DNA from: Kangiella profundi
GTDB taxonomy: Bacteria > Pseudomonadota > Gammaproteobacteria > Enterobacterales > Kangiellaceae
NCBI RefSeq assembly: GCF_002838765.1
Contig: NZ_CP025120.1
Location: 1,736,001 to 1,800,000 of the forward strand
Reading direction: 5' to 3'
Length of the DNA stretch: 64,000 nt
Made by a program: the position numbers and the translations under genes. Shown piece by piece: positions 16,428 through 24,692 of this stretch. Each line of letters starts with the position of its first letter. The stretch's first letter is position 1. Below the pieces are notes generated by a model. It saw only the letters and a list, made by a program, of their open reading frames with translations. It had not been told where the DNA came from and ran no database searches.

Positions 16428-18367
16428 TAAAGCAATTACTAATACTAATAGCGTCATTGAGTATACTTACCGGTTTTACAAACGAAGAAACACAGGAAAT
16501 TGTAAAAGAGTCATCTGCCAATGAAACATTAAAAAATATTTTTTCACCGAATGGGCAAGGTAATTACAGCCTAAGTCCAGATGGAACAAAAGTCTTTTAT
16601 TATAAATTTGATGGGCATAAATATTATTACTATGTTCAATTTTTAGAGTCGGAGAAAGAAAAGCAGTTTATAGAAGTCGACTCTCCATGGATTGTCGATG
16701 GGATGTTTGAAATAAACTGGTTAGATAGTGACGATGTCATCGCTCAGTTTGTTAATCCAACAATGGGTTTATCAGTGTTCAGCTATACCATTAGCAACCA
16801 AGATGGGGAAATAGTCATTGATGAAAACTTAATCACTAATGATTACTACGTGGAAGACCCATTAAGGCATGTGCCAAATCAGGCTATCTTTGCAAAAAGG
16901 TATGATAAAGGGGGCTCATTAATATTTAAGGCGAATATAAAGCAGGAATATTTCTCAAAACAATTAAAACCCAAGTATCGTTTAAATCGTGGAGCAGAAG
17001 ATTACACCGACTGGCTTTTCGATAAAGAGGGAGAACCCATTGTTGCTTATCAAAAAGAAGATGATCAAGTAATTGTCAGTTATAGGAAGTTTGGTAAATG
17101 GAAAGAGCTGCTGAAAAGCAAAGTGGGACAAAGGCTTATACCCGTATCAGTATCTCCAGATGAGAAATACTTGAATCTGATACTATCCGTTCAAGGAGTA
17201 AATTATGTCAGACAGTATAGTCTGGACGATGAACAGTTTACTGACTATGAATATCAGCTCAAAACAAAAGATATTTCTAGTGCTCAATTTAATCAAAATA
17301 CAGGGGAAATCATATCCGTTGCCCACGTTGTGGATGGCGCTCACTTATTCGAGTTTGTGCAATCAGCTAGCAAAAAAGAGTATGAATCAATTAAACGTCA
17401 GTTAGGAAGCAAAAACTTTTATATCACTGATCAAATATTGAGTGGCGAAAAGTCTATCTTGGTAACCTTAAACTCGAATGACCCTGGAACATTTTACTTT
17501 TTTGATAAAACCAAAAACGAAGTACAGTTTCTTGCCTATAGTCAGCCAGATATAAAAGACATAAACTTTCAATCAGCAAGAATTATCACCTCCAAGGCCT
17601 CTGATGGATTAGAAATAGAATCTTACTTCCTACCTTCAGCACACTCTGTGCAAACATCGCCATTAATAGTGATGCCGCATGGTGGCCCAATTGGTGTTAG
17701 AGACTATACATATTACGACAAGTATGCACAGGCACTGTCACAGCTTGGCTATAATGTTCTACAACCCAATTATCGAGGTTCCTCAGGTTTTGGTAAGGAC
17801 TTCCTGGTTGCAGGACAAAAGCAATGGGGCAGGATGATTGAGGAAGATATTCACTATGCAAAACTTAAAGCAATTGAAACTTTTGACTTAGCTCCTGATA
17901 ACACCTGTATATTCGGAATCAGCTATGGTGGCTATTCAGCACTAATGAGTGCGATAAAGTATAAAGATGACTATCAATGTGCAGCATCTTTTGCGGGAGT
18001 AACCGACCTCACATTGCTATACAGTGAATATGCCTTCCACGTAGATGAAGACTTAAAAGAGTTCTTCATTTCCTATATCGGGAATCCAGAAACAGAAATT
18101 AAGGACCTAGTAGAGCACTCTCCTGTGTATCAATTAAAGAATATTGAGATTCCTGTGTTTGTTTCTCAGGGAGGAAACGACGCAATTGTTGATATGGAGC
18201 ATTATTTTCGTTTAAGGTATGTTTCAGAGCAACTAGGCAAAGACAATATCCAGTTTCGTTTCTATCCGGGAGCTAAGCATGGCCTATTGAAGGTATCGAC
18301 AACATTAGATTATTTAAATGAACTCGATGCGTTTTTTAAGAAGCATTTAAATAAAAGTAGCTCTTAA
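16424..18367 (+). CDS. S9 family prolyl oligopeptidase-like peptidase
   Basis: The 647-residue protein has a signal peptide (1-19), a beta-propeller-type N-terminal region (about 40-390) and a C-terminal alpha/beta-hydrolase domain. The catalytic triad is visible: Ser500 in FGISYGGYSA, Asp586 in GGNDAIVD and His619 in AKHGLLK. SPLIVMPHGGP and YRGSSGFG are typical of acylaminoacyl-peptidase and dipeptidyl-peptidase members. It probably cleaves oligopeptides in the periplasm. It is coupled to the small secreted protein gene upstream. Confidence 0.9.
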   Translation: MIKQLLILIASLSILTGFTNEETQEIVKESSANETLKNIFSPNGQGNYSLSPDGTKVFYYKFDGHKYYYYVQFLESEKEKQFIEVDSPWIVDGMFEINWLDSDDVIAQFVNPTMGLSVFSYTISNQDGEIVIDENLITNDYYVEDPLRHVPNQAIFAKRYDKGGSLIFKANIKQEYFSKQLKPKYRLNRGAEDYTDWLFDKEGEPIVAYQKEDDQVIVSYRKFGKWKELLKSKVGQRLIPVSVSPDEKYLNLILSVQGVNYVRQYSLDDEQFTDYEYQLKTKDISSAQFNQNTGEIISVAHVVDGAHLFEFVQSASKKEYESIKRQLGSKNFYITDQILSGEKSILVTLNSNDPGTFYFFDKTKNEVQFLAYSQPDIKDINFQSARIITSKASDGLEIESYFLPSAHSVQTSPLIVMPHGGPIGVRDYTYYDKYAQALSQLGYNVLQPNYRGSSGFGKDFLVAGQKQWGRMIEEDIHYAKLKAIETFDLAPDNTCIFGISYGGYSALMSAIKYKDDYQCAASFAGVTDLTLLYSEYAFHVDEDLKEFFISYIGNPETEIKDLVEHSPVYQLKNIEIPVFVSQGGNDAIVDMEHYFRLRYVSEQLGKDNIQFRFYPGAKHGLLKVSTTLDYLNELDAFFKKHLNKSSS

Positions 18368-18403
18368 ATGACAGTAACAAGTACTACAAAGGTTGGGGGA
18401 ACG

Positions 18404-18466
18404 GAGGAGCTTAGAGACGTCTAACTCCTCTACCAAGAGCCTGGCAAGAAATTGTCAGGCTTTTTT
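18404..18466 (+). terminator. Double-hairpin terminator after the S9 peptidase gene
   Basis: A strong hairpin GAGGAG.TTAGA-GACG-TCTAA.CTCCTC (18404-18430) is followed by AGCCTGGCAA-GAAA-TTGTCAGGCT (18438-18461) and a T-run. The second is a clear Rho-independent terminator. The first may stabilise the 3' end. Confidence 0.85.
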
Positions 18467-18484
18467 ATGTATAAGGAAATTGTT

Positions 18485-19132
18485 ATGGATGCAGCACATC
18501 AAATGAGTCAACTCTGGTGGCATGTAGTTGCTAACTATTGGTGGCTATTGCTTCTTATCTTTGTTCTGGGAATATTAAAGTCTGCAACTTTTAAAGGCTG
18601 GGCCGGAGAAAGGCGCGTTAAAAATATTACTCTGCAATTGGATCCAGACTCCTACACTATTTTCCACGATGTTACTTTACCCACACCTACCGGAACCACC
18701 CAAATAGATCACATCATCATATCGACCCAAGGCACTTTTGTTATTGAGACCAAAAACTATTCCGGCTGGATATTTAGCTCAGAAAAGAGCAGTTATTGGA
18801 CACAGGTAATTTATAAAAATAAAAAAAAGTTTCAAAATCCGCTTAGGCAAAACTACAAACATATTAAAACTCTTCAAGATCTCACACAGCTTCCCTTCAA
18901 TCTTTTTCATTCAGTGATTATTTTTGCTGGTGATGCTACGTTTAAAACTGACTTGCCCAGTAATGTTATCAAGCAGCATAGTCTTAAAAAGTATTTGCAG
19001 GGATTTAATGAGGTGGTGTTAACTGAGCAACAGATTTATCAAATAAGGTGCCAGATTGAAGACAACAGACTGGAGCGAGGCTTTAAAACTAACCAACAAC
19101 ATATACGAAACCTAAATAAAAGTAAGCGTTAA
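18485..19132 (+). CDS. NERD-domain membrane protein
   Basis: The protein (215 residues) has one N-terminal membrane segment (about 15-31, WWLLLLIFVLGIL) and then a nuclease-related (NERD) domain. GWAGERRVKNI, TTQIDHIIISTQGTFVIETKNYSGWI and RQNYKHIKTL are the conserved NERD blocks, with the Asp and ExK residues of a PD-(D/E)XK-like core. ATG 18485 is chosen because AAGGAA lies 7 bases upstream; earlier in-frame starts fall in the terminator. Substrate and role are unknown. It converges with the EAL gene and shares the TTAA at the stops. Confidence 0.88.
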   Translation: MDAAHQMSQLWWHVVANYWWLLLLIFVLGILKSATFKGWAGERRVKNITLQLDPDSYTIFHDVTLPTPTGTTQIDHIIISTQGTFVIETKNYSGWIFSSEKSSYWTQVIYKNKKKFQNPLRQNYKHIKTLQDLTQLPFNLFHSVIIFAGDATFKTDLPSNVIKQHSLKKYLQGFNEVVLTEQQIYQIRCQIEDNRLERGFKTNQQHIRNLNKSKR

Positions 19133-20643
19133 CCATCGACAAACTTTCTTAGGTCATCTATCCCCATCGGCTTTGCAAAGTAATAACCCTGAGCCTCGTC
19201 ACAATTATAGTTTTTTAGAAATTCGAGCTGATTTTCATTTTCAACGCCTTCAGCAATAGAGTTAATACCAAAGTTATTTGCTAAATCGATTACAGATTTT
19301 ACAATAATCTGCGAGTTGTTTTCAGTTTCAATCTTGTCAATAAATGAGCGGTCAATTTTCAACTCATCAACAGGTAAGTTTTTAAGGTTTGATAATGAAG
19401 TAAATCCGGTACCGAAGTCATCAATAGAGAATTTCAAACCTAACTCCTTAAGACTCTCAATAAATTTCTGACTGGTCGAAATATCGTAAATTGCAGTAGT
19501 TTCCGTGATTTCGATCTGACATATACTTGCAAAGTCTAGGTTTTCTTTAAAAACCTGATGCAAATTCTGTGCCTGCTCTTCTATATTCAGTTCACGAGCA
19601 GAAATGTTGATTGATACTCGTTTGATTGTGTCAGGAATTAAGTTCGCTTCATTCAATTCTTTTTTTGCATTAGTAATAACCCAACGCGATATATTAGGCA
19701 TGGCACCGATATCTTCTGCAATTGGGATAAAGTCTTCTGGAGAAATAAACCCTAGTTCTGGGTGAATCCAACGAATCAGTACTTCCACACCAGTAATTGT
19801 ATTATCAGCGATTGATAACTGAGGTTGGTAAACAGTTTTAAAGTATTTAAACACTTCAGAGCTTTTAAGTTCTGTAATTAGTCTCTGTCTATGCAGTGCA
19901 ATTTCAGATAACTCATGACTAAAAAAGCTGCACTGATCATCACCTGATTTTTTAGCGTTATGGAGCGCAATACTGGCAGCAGACAGCAGGGATTTACTGT
20001 CTTTGCCATCATAGGGAGCTATAGCAAGACCCTGGCATACCTTTAGTGGAATTTTTAATTCAAGACCTACCCGTTGAGTCAATCGAAATACTATATCGGG
20101 CAGTTCTTCAACTAACTTGTCATTGTTTTTTACTTTAACCGCTATACCAAATTGATCAGAGCCTAAGCGACCAAGCGCACCATTTTCATGGAAGCATTCC
20201 CATAACTCACCCGTCAATTTCTGTAAAACAACATCGCCTTTACGATGTCCAAACTCTTGATTAATTTGAGAAAATTTGCACAGATCAAGATAAATAAGGA
20301 CAACTTTTTTATCGCTGCTGGAATTTTTAAGTAGCCTGTCTAATAATCGGGTGAACTGATAGTGTCGTGGCAATTGGGTCAATGGGTCTAGGGAAAGAAG
20401 CCTTTCCGTATTCTCTATTGCCCTTTTAAGTAAGATAAAGAGCAGTGCTGAAGTTACGAAAACATAAAACCAGCCTTTATAAGTTTGCAGTAGACTAATG
20501 TAATCTACATCTTGAGTAAAAGATTCTAAGGCCTTATCAGAAAATAATATCCATAAACCACCTATGACTGCATAAATCAAAGCTCCTCTAACTGCGGTCG
20601 ATAGCTTTTTTTTAGTCATTGTTTCTGACTTATTGTCCTTCAT
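19129..20643 (-). CDS. GGDEF-EAL protein (probable c-di-GMP phosphodiesterase)
   Basis: The protein (504 residues) has two N-terminal membrane segments (about 15-32 and 58-76), a GGDEF domain, then an EAL domain. The GGDEF signature is degenerate (RLGSDQF), so cyclase activity is doubtful. The EAL domain keeps GVEVLIRW (EVL variant), SINISA, EITET, SIDDFGTG, ELKIDRSF, AEGVE and AQGYYFAKP, so c-di-GMP hydrolysis is likely. ATG 20643 follows AAGGGGAAG and lies inside the end of the upstream gene (14-base overlap), implying coupling. Confidence 0.92.
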   Translation of the reverse strand: MKDNKSETMTKKKLSTAVRGALIYAVIGGLWILFSDKALESFTQDVDYISLLQTYKGWFYVFVTSALLFILLKRAIENTERLLSLDPLTQLPRHYQFTRLLDRLLKNSSSDKKVVLIYLDLCKFSQINQEFGHRKGDVVLQKLTGELWECFHENGALGRLGSDQFGIAVKVKNNDKLVEELPDIVFRLTQRVGLELKIPLKVCQGLAIAPYDGKDSKSLLSAASIALHNAKKSGDDQCSFFSHELSEIALHRQRLITELKSSEVFKYFKTVYQPQLSIADNTITGVEVLIRWIHPELGFISPEDFIPIAEDIGAMPNISRWVITNAKKELNEANLIPDTIKRVSINISARELNIEEQAQNLHQVFKENLDFASICQIEITETTAIYDISTSQKFIESLKELGLKFSIDDFGTGFTSLSNLKNLPVDELKIDRSFIDKIETENNSQIIVKSVIDLANNFGINSIAEGVENENQLEFLKNYNCDEAQGYYFAKPMGIDDLRKFVDG

Positions 20644-21310
20644 TTCTTCCCCTTTTCTTGAACAGCCTTGGGTTACTGGTAATAAAGGCGGTGACCCAAC
20701 GCTCAAGAAATGATTGTTTCTTACCTCTTTTAATATAGATATATCCAAACATTGACACTATTAAAGCGCCTATGGAGTCAACAATCAAATCCCACATGGT
20801 ATCAGTAAGCCCTGAGGGGTCTCCTAGCATCGGCTTTTGCATATTCATTCCGAATAATGCATCCATTGAATACTCAAAAATTTCCCAAATTACGCCGATA
20901 CCTATCGCAAATAAAAACGCAAAGAATGCAACAAAACCGGGCTTCATATGAATTCCAATCTCATCGGTCTCATTCAGCACATGCACCATCAGAAAACCTG
21001 TGATGCCAAGCAAAAAACCTGATGTGGTGTGGAGAGCCATATCCCACCACCAAAACTTCGTATAGTAGTCACGAATCTCACCAAGAAATAACGAGGCGAA
21101 AATAAAGGCTATGGCCATTAGCGAGAAGATATGTGGGATGTAGACGTGAAGGAACTTTGCAATAAAAAGTGGAGCCAGAGTGATAATAATAATTCCAGCA
21201 GTGATAAGTGCGGTAAACCACTGTTCATTCCATAGTGCCAATAGAATTTCAACAACAAGAATGGCTTGAAGAATTAGAGTTATCGTTTTATGAACATTAA
21301 TTTTTGTCAA
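20630..21310 (-). CDS. YjdF/DUF2238-like membrane protein
   Basis: The 226-residue protein has about six membrane segments. Motifs WWWDMALHTTSGFLLG, GVIWEIFEYSMD and DTMWDLIVDSIGAL match the YjdF (DUF2238) family of integral membrane proteins of unknown function. Its 3' end overlaps the start of the GGDEF-EAL gene, so the two form an operon. A functional link with c-di-GMP is possible but not shown. Confidence 0.82.
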   Translation of the reverse strand: MTKINVHKTITLILQAILVVEILLALWNEQWFTALITAGIIIITLAPLFIAKFLHVYIPHIFSLMAIAFIFASLFLGEIRDYYTKFWWWDMALHTTSGFLLGITGFLMVHVLNETDEIGIHMKPGFVAFFAFLFAIGIGVIWEIFEYSMDALFGMNMQKPMLGDPSGLTDTMWDLIVDSIGALIVSMFGYIYIKRGKKQSFLERWVTAFITSNPRLFKKRGRNEGQ

Positions 21311-21375
21311 TCTATCGACAACAAGCTTATTAAAACCTACATGAATGCCAATATAGCATGTTTTATATCAATACC

Positions 21376-22158
21376 TTAAGTGCTTGTTTTGCTTCGGCGT
21401 CGATACCAGGTTACGAAACCACTGATGACTAGCCAAATCAGTATCAATGCAGTGATATCTGTAAATAATGTTCCTGTAACTCCAAAAATTGCGCCGCTAT
21501 GTAAATCTTGAACAAGCTTTAACTGTGTGATTTGACGCGAACGATACTTATCCTGCAGATCCGATAGCTTATCCCTCTCCAGTACCACCCTTTCTAGACT
21601 TTGGAAATCAACCTCAGTGTTTATCTCCTTCCAGTCAAAAACCTGCTCATCAAAGGAATATAAACCGCTTAATGTTTCTATTAGTAAATGTTCATCTTCA
21701 ATGGTTGCAGAGATTGCAGCAGAATCAATAGAATCGGTGATTGATACTTGATCGATCAGTTGGCCTGAGTCCGTTAGCCAGTAAACAGTATCGTTGGTAA
21801 CAAAAGTTATTCCTAAAGGTGACTCTGCCAGTAATAGTGAATCACTGGATGATTCCATCCAGTAGCTACCATTGATAAAGTACTGATCTCCTATCTGACA
21901 AACTTTTAATTCTTTCTGAGACTGGCACGTTGCACTCTTAGGCGCTTTTACACCATACCAATTCAGCAAAAGTGAAGCAGACACGAAATTTTTATGAAGA
22001 GAAAGGGCTTGGTAATGATTTAACAATAACCCTGTTATTGAAAGATTTAGAAGGAAGATTGCGGCCAGGAAGCCCAGGCGACGATGCCATTTTCTAAAGT
22101 GCATCTTATATCGAGATTTTGAATTAGGTGTAGCCGGATTTTTGCGGCTCATTTTCAT
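21376..22158 (-). CDS. PepSY-associated membrane protein
   Basis: The 260-residue protein has an N-terminal membrane segment (about 28-47) preceded by KMHFRKWHRRLGFL, a periplasmic domain, and a C-terminal membrane segment (about 232-250) preceded by LVQDLHSGAIFG and followed by WYRRR. This is the layout of PepSY_TM-like proteins, in which paired His residues near the membrane are proposed haem or electron-transfer ligands. Its start overlaps the FMN-binding gene by ATGA, so they are translationally coupled. It is the last gene of the porin/FMN/PepSY cassette. Confidence 0.82.
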   Translation of the reverse strand: MKMSRKNPATPNSKSRYKMHFRKWHRRLGFLAAIFLLNLSITGLLLNHYQALSLHKNFVSASLLLNWYGVKAPKSATCQSQKELKVCQIGDQYFINGSYWMESSSDSLLLAESPLGITFVTNDTVYWLTDSGQLIDQVSITDSIDSAAISATIEDEHLLIETLSGLYSFDEQVFDWKEINTEVDFQSLERVVLERDKLSDLQDKYRSRQITQLKLVQDLHSGAIFGVTGTLFTDITALILIWLVISGFVTWYRRRSKTST

Positions 22159-22691
22159 CCCTCAGTTGTTAGCCGGTGAAGAAGCAGTCCTGCTCGAGCT
22201 ATTTTCTTCATGGCACTAACTGACATAGTTGCCCCGGTGATACCGTCTATGTGCCCATTCAAATCATTATCCTCAGTTAAACTTAAGTCATCGAATTGGC
22301 GAGAAAATGTTTCCATATGGATTTCATATCCACGACTTTCACGGAATTCGATAACTTCAATTTTATCAATACGATTATCAATGACACTGACACCAAAAGT
22401 TATAGGCCGCTCTTTACCGATCTCATCAAGAAACCACACTGTTTGATTATCCAATTTCCAATAGCGTAAACGTAACTTTGGATATGGATGACCTAAAATA
22501 CCAGTTAGAGAATCCTGTAACGACTGATCCAGCCAAAGTGTTTCGACTTTCGGTTTTTGATCAGACTTTACATGCTTAAATCGCTGAGCTAGAAACTCCT
22601 GCTGAGTTATATATACCTGTGCATTTGCAGTCATCGAGATGAATACCGCAAGTCCTAATAAAATTGTGATAAGCCGTTTGTTTTTCATCAT
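22155..22691 (-). CDS. Exported FMN-binding domain protein (flavinylation motif)
   Basis: The 178-residue protein has a signal peptide (about 1-24, ending ANA) and a C-terminal FMN-binding domain. HIDGITGATMSVSA carries the TGAT flavinylation motif (152-155) in which ApbE attaches FMN to the last Thr. Such proteins carry electrons outside the cytoplasm (RnfG/NqrC-like domains). It lies between the porin gene and the coupled PepSY gene. No ApbE gene is in the window. Substrate is unknown; ferric or flavin reduction is inferred from the Fur-like site ahead of the porin. Confidence 0.87.
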   Translation of the reverse strand: MMKNKRLITILLGLAVFISMTANAQVYITQQEFLAQRFKHVKSDQKPKVETLWLDQSLQDSLTGILGHPYPKLRLRYWKLDNQTVWFLDEIGKERPITFGVSVIDNRIDKIEVIEFRESRGYEIHMETFSRQFDDLSLTEDNDLNGHIDGITGATMSVSAMKKIARAGLLLHRLTTEG

Positions 22692-22703
22692 AATATTTAA
22701 CGC

Positions 22704-22732
22704 ACAAAGACAGGCATAGAGCCTGTCTTTGT
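22704..22732 (-). terminator. Intercistronic hairpin between porin and FMN-binding genes
   Basis: ACAAAGACAGGC and its exact reverse complement are separated by five bases. No good T-run follows on the minus strand, so it is more likely a partial attenuator or an mRNA-stabilising hairpin that lets the porin outproduce the downstream redox proteins. Confidence 0.6.
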
Positions 22733-22755
22733 AATTTTATGACACAAGCGTTAGC

Positions 22756-23919
22756 TTAGAACTGGTAACCAACACCAAGATTGAATCCATCGCCATCTTG
22801 AGCGCCAGAGCGAGACTCAAGGTCAAACTTGAAAACAACATCTTCGTGTGGCCAGTAGTTGAAACCAACATTAGTTTGCTCCATGGTTGTATCAAAACTG
22901 TCGCCAGCTTGATTATCCCACTCACTATAACGAGCAAATATACCGAACTTATCAGTAAAACGGTAGCTTGGCTCTACAAAGAAACCATCCTGCTTGTCTT
23001 GACCGGTCGCCTCTGCCTCTGCTGAATCAATTGACCAGTTAGCATATAAAGCTCTCAAACCAAAACCGCCAGTGTTATAAATAGCGTGAGCAGTGTAAAG
23101 GTTAGCATCAGCGTTTAGTACACCTTGAGTCAAGTCAGTCTGGTGCTGAACCGATGCTGCCAACTCTAGACCTGGGACCGCTGTGTACTTCAAACGCGCA
23201 GTATAAGCCAGGCTGTCAGCGTTAGCTTTAGCTACTTTTTGACGACCGCTACGAATATTAAAATCATAAACGCCCGCGTCATTTGGAACTTCTAGACCTG
23301 AATTGATTGCAAAGTCGAATGATACACCATCAGCAAACTTGTGATTGATTAATGCACCTGCTTCCCACCAGGTTGAAGGAATAATCTTACCTTCGATTGG
23401 GTTTCTTTCTACTCCGTAGAACGTTGGTGGCTCGTGAGTTTCGTTAAGGATGCCCACTGGTACCAGAAACAAGCCTGATTTAACAGACGTTGAATCATTC
23501 AAATCGATTTCAACATAAGCCTGTTCAAGCTCAACTTCACCTGGCTTACCGTCACCAGCTAATGAGTGTTCAACCTCAAGCTCAGAGAAGAAACGAATGT
23601 CATCACTGTACTCATAACCCATGAATAGTACAAAGCGGTGGAAGTCGATGCTTTCATTGTCTTCAATGTTGTTGTAGTGAAGTTCACCATAACCGCCTAA
23701 GCTTACATTTGAAGTGTTTGATGCGCTCATGTTGGCTTCTACAGCTTTGATAGTTTGTTCAGATTTTTTGTCGGTTTCTTCAACAGACTCTCTTAACTCT
23801 TTGAGTTCTTGCTGCTGTTTTTTAATTAAATCAAGCAATTCTTGATTGGTTGGCTCCGCTGAATTAGCAACACCACAAGACATGATTGCTGCAGCTACAA
23901 GTGCAAGTTTGAATTTCAT
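22756..23919 (-). CDS. Outer-membrane porin (OprO/OprP-like)
   Basis: From ATG 23919 (AGGGGAAC ribosome site) the protein has 387 residues: a signal peptide (1-20, ending NSA), a short periplasmic coiled coil (about 25-65, QELLDLIKKQQQELKELRES), then a beta-barrel with alternating strands ending in GVGYQF, the aromatic C-terminus needed for BAM assembly. SLGGYGELHYN is a typical barrel start. The in-frame extension to 23991 covers the promoter and is rejected. A Fur-like site in the promoter suggests iron control. Confidence 0.88.
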   Translation of the reverse strand: MKFKLALVAAAIMSCGVANSAEPTNQELLDLIKKQQQELKELRESVEETDKKSEQTIKAVEANMSASNTSNVSLGGYGELHYNNIEDNESIDFHRFVLFMGYEYSDDIRFFSELEVEHSLAGDGKPGEVELEQAYVEIDLNDSTSVKSGLFLVPVGILNETHEPPTFYGVERNPIEGKIIPSTWWEAGALINHKFADGVSFDFAINSGLEVPNDAGVYDFNIRSGRQKVAKANADSLAYTARLKYTAVPGLELAASVQHQTDLTQGVLNADANLYTAHAIYNTGGFGLRALYANWSIDSAEAEATGQDKQDGFFVEPSYRFTDKFGIFARYSEWDNQAGDSFDTTMEQTNVGFNYWPHEDVVFKFDLESRSGAQDGDGFNLGVGYQF

Positions 23920-23962
23920 CGTGTTCCCCTGAAAATATGGTTGGTTATTCGAAAACGTGCGC

Positions 23963-24001
23963 ACTATATAGGAACAAACATCTAAATGCAAATCATTCTT
24001 A
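23963..24001 (-). promoter_or_regulatory. Porin promoter with Fur-like site
   Basis: On the minus strand TTGCAT (23991-23986), a 17-base spacer and TATAGT (23968-23963) form a good promoter. TGCAAATCATTCTTA (23987-24001) matches the Fur 7-1-7 consensus at 10 of 14 positions, and AT-rich NATNAT-type repeats extend to about 24014. Fur binding is probable but not certain. Confidence 0.55.
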
Positions 24002-24084
24002 TTATGATTATTGAAAGAGTTACGCCTTTTTGACTGAGATCAATCCAGAGCGTTACTGAAAGAAGGTATCTTATTGAAATATAA

Positions 24085-24106
24085 GCAGGATATGGATATA
24101 TCCTGC
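24085..24106 (-). terminator. Hairpin downstream of the GDYXXLXY gene
   Basis: GCAGGATAT-GGAT-ATATCCTGC is a perfect nine-base stem, followed on the minus strand by a T-rich stretch. It lies 23 bases after the stop at 24129 and probably terminates that operon. Confidence 0.55.
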
Positions 24107-24128
24107 ATTTAATTATGGGGGGGAGTGA

Positions 24129-24692
24129 TTATTCGCTGGTATGAGCAATATACTCATGTATGGGCATATCATTAACCATTAGCTCTTCAATTGAGCCCTT
24201 TCCATTTAACACTCTGATGACAGCATAGACATTTTCAACTTCATCTCTTTGACGTCGCCAGACTGCAGATTCAATTTTAGGGGCACTTTTCTCTGACGCG
24301 TAATAGCGATTGAAAGGTAATTTCACGTGATATCCACCATCGTAACTACGGTAATAAGTTTCCAGATAAAGGTAATCCTGTCCTGAATCAGGCTTTGTAT
24401 CGGTAAGTCCTCTAAGCACTGCATAGCCCTCTTCATCAACACCCAGCAGCGCATATACCCATTGTTCACTTTCAATATCAGCGCCATCAACAACTGGAAT
24501 GACTTCCTGATTGGCTTCAAAGGCCAGGGTCACATATCGGCCACGAAATGGATCATAGGGGTCTATCGGACGAGTCTTAAACTTATACGCTGTGCCTTCT
24601 GTCAGAATCTGATTTTGCTCAAAAATCATATAGCCTGGAATTGCAAGCTGGATGGCAAACAGTGCAATTAATAGAATTATTTTTAGCTTCAT
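24129..24692 (-). CDS. GDYXXLXY-domain protein
   Basis: The 187-residue protein has an N-terminal membrane or signal segment (1-21) and the family hallmark RPIDPYDPFRGRYVTL. GDYXXLXY proteins are uncharacterised and usually sit next to DUF2157 membrane proteins, exactly as here. Its start overlaps the DUF2157 stop by four bases. Both probably form an envelope complex of unknown purpose. Confidence 0.85.
   Translation of the reverse strand: MKLKIILLIALFAIQLAIPGYMIFEQNQILTEGTAYKFKTRPIDPYDPFRGRYVTLAFEANQEVIPVVDGADIESEQWVYALLGVDEEGYAVLRGLTDTKPDSGQDYLYLETYYRSYDGGYHVKLPFNRYYASEKSAPKIESAVWRRQRDEVENVYAVIRVLNGKGSIEELMVNDMPIHEYIAHTSE

Noticed and set aside
22737..22937. Minus-strand hydrophobic frame at the end of the porin gene
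   Set aside because: Shadow frame inside the porin coding sequence.
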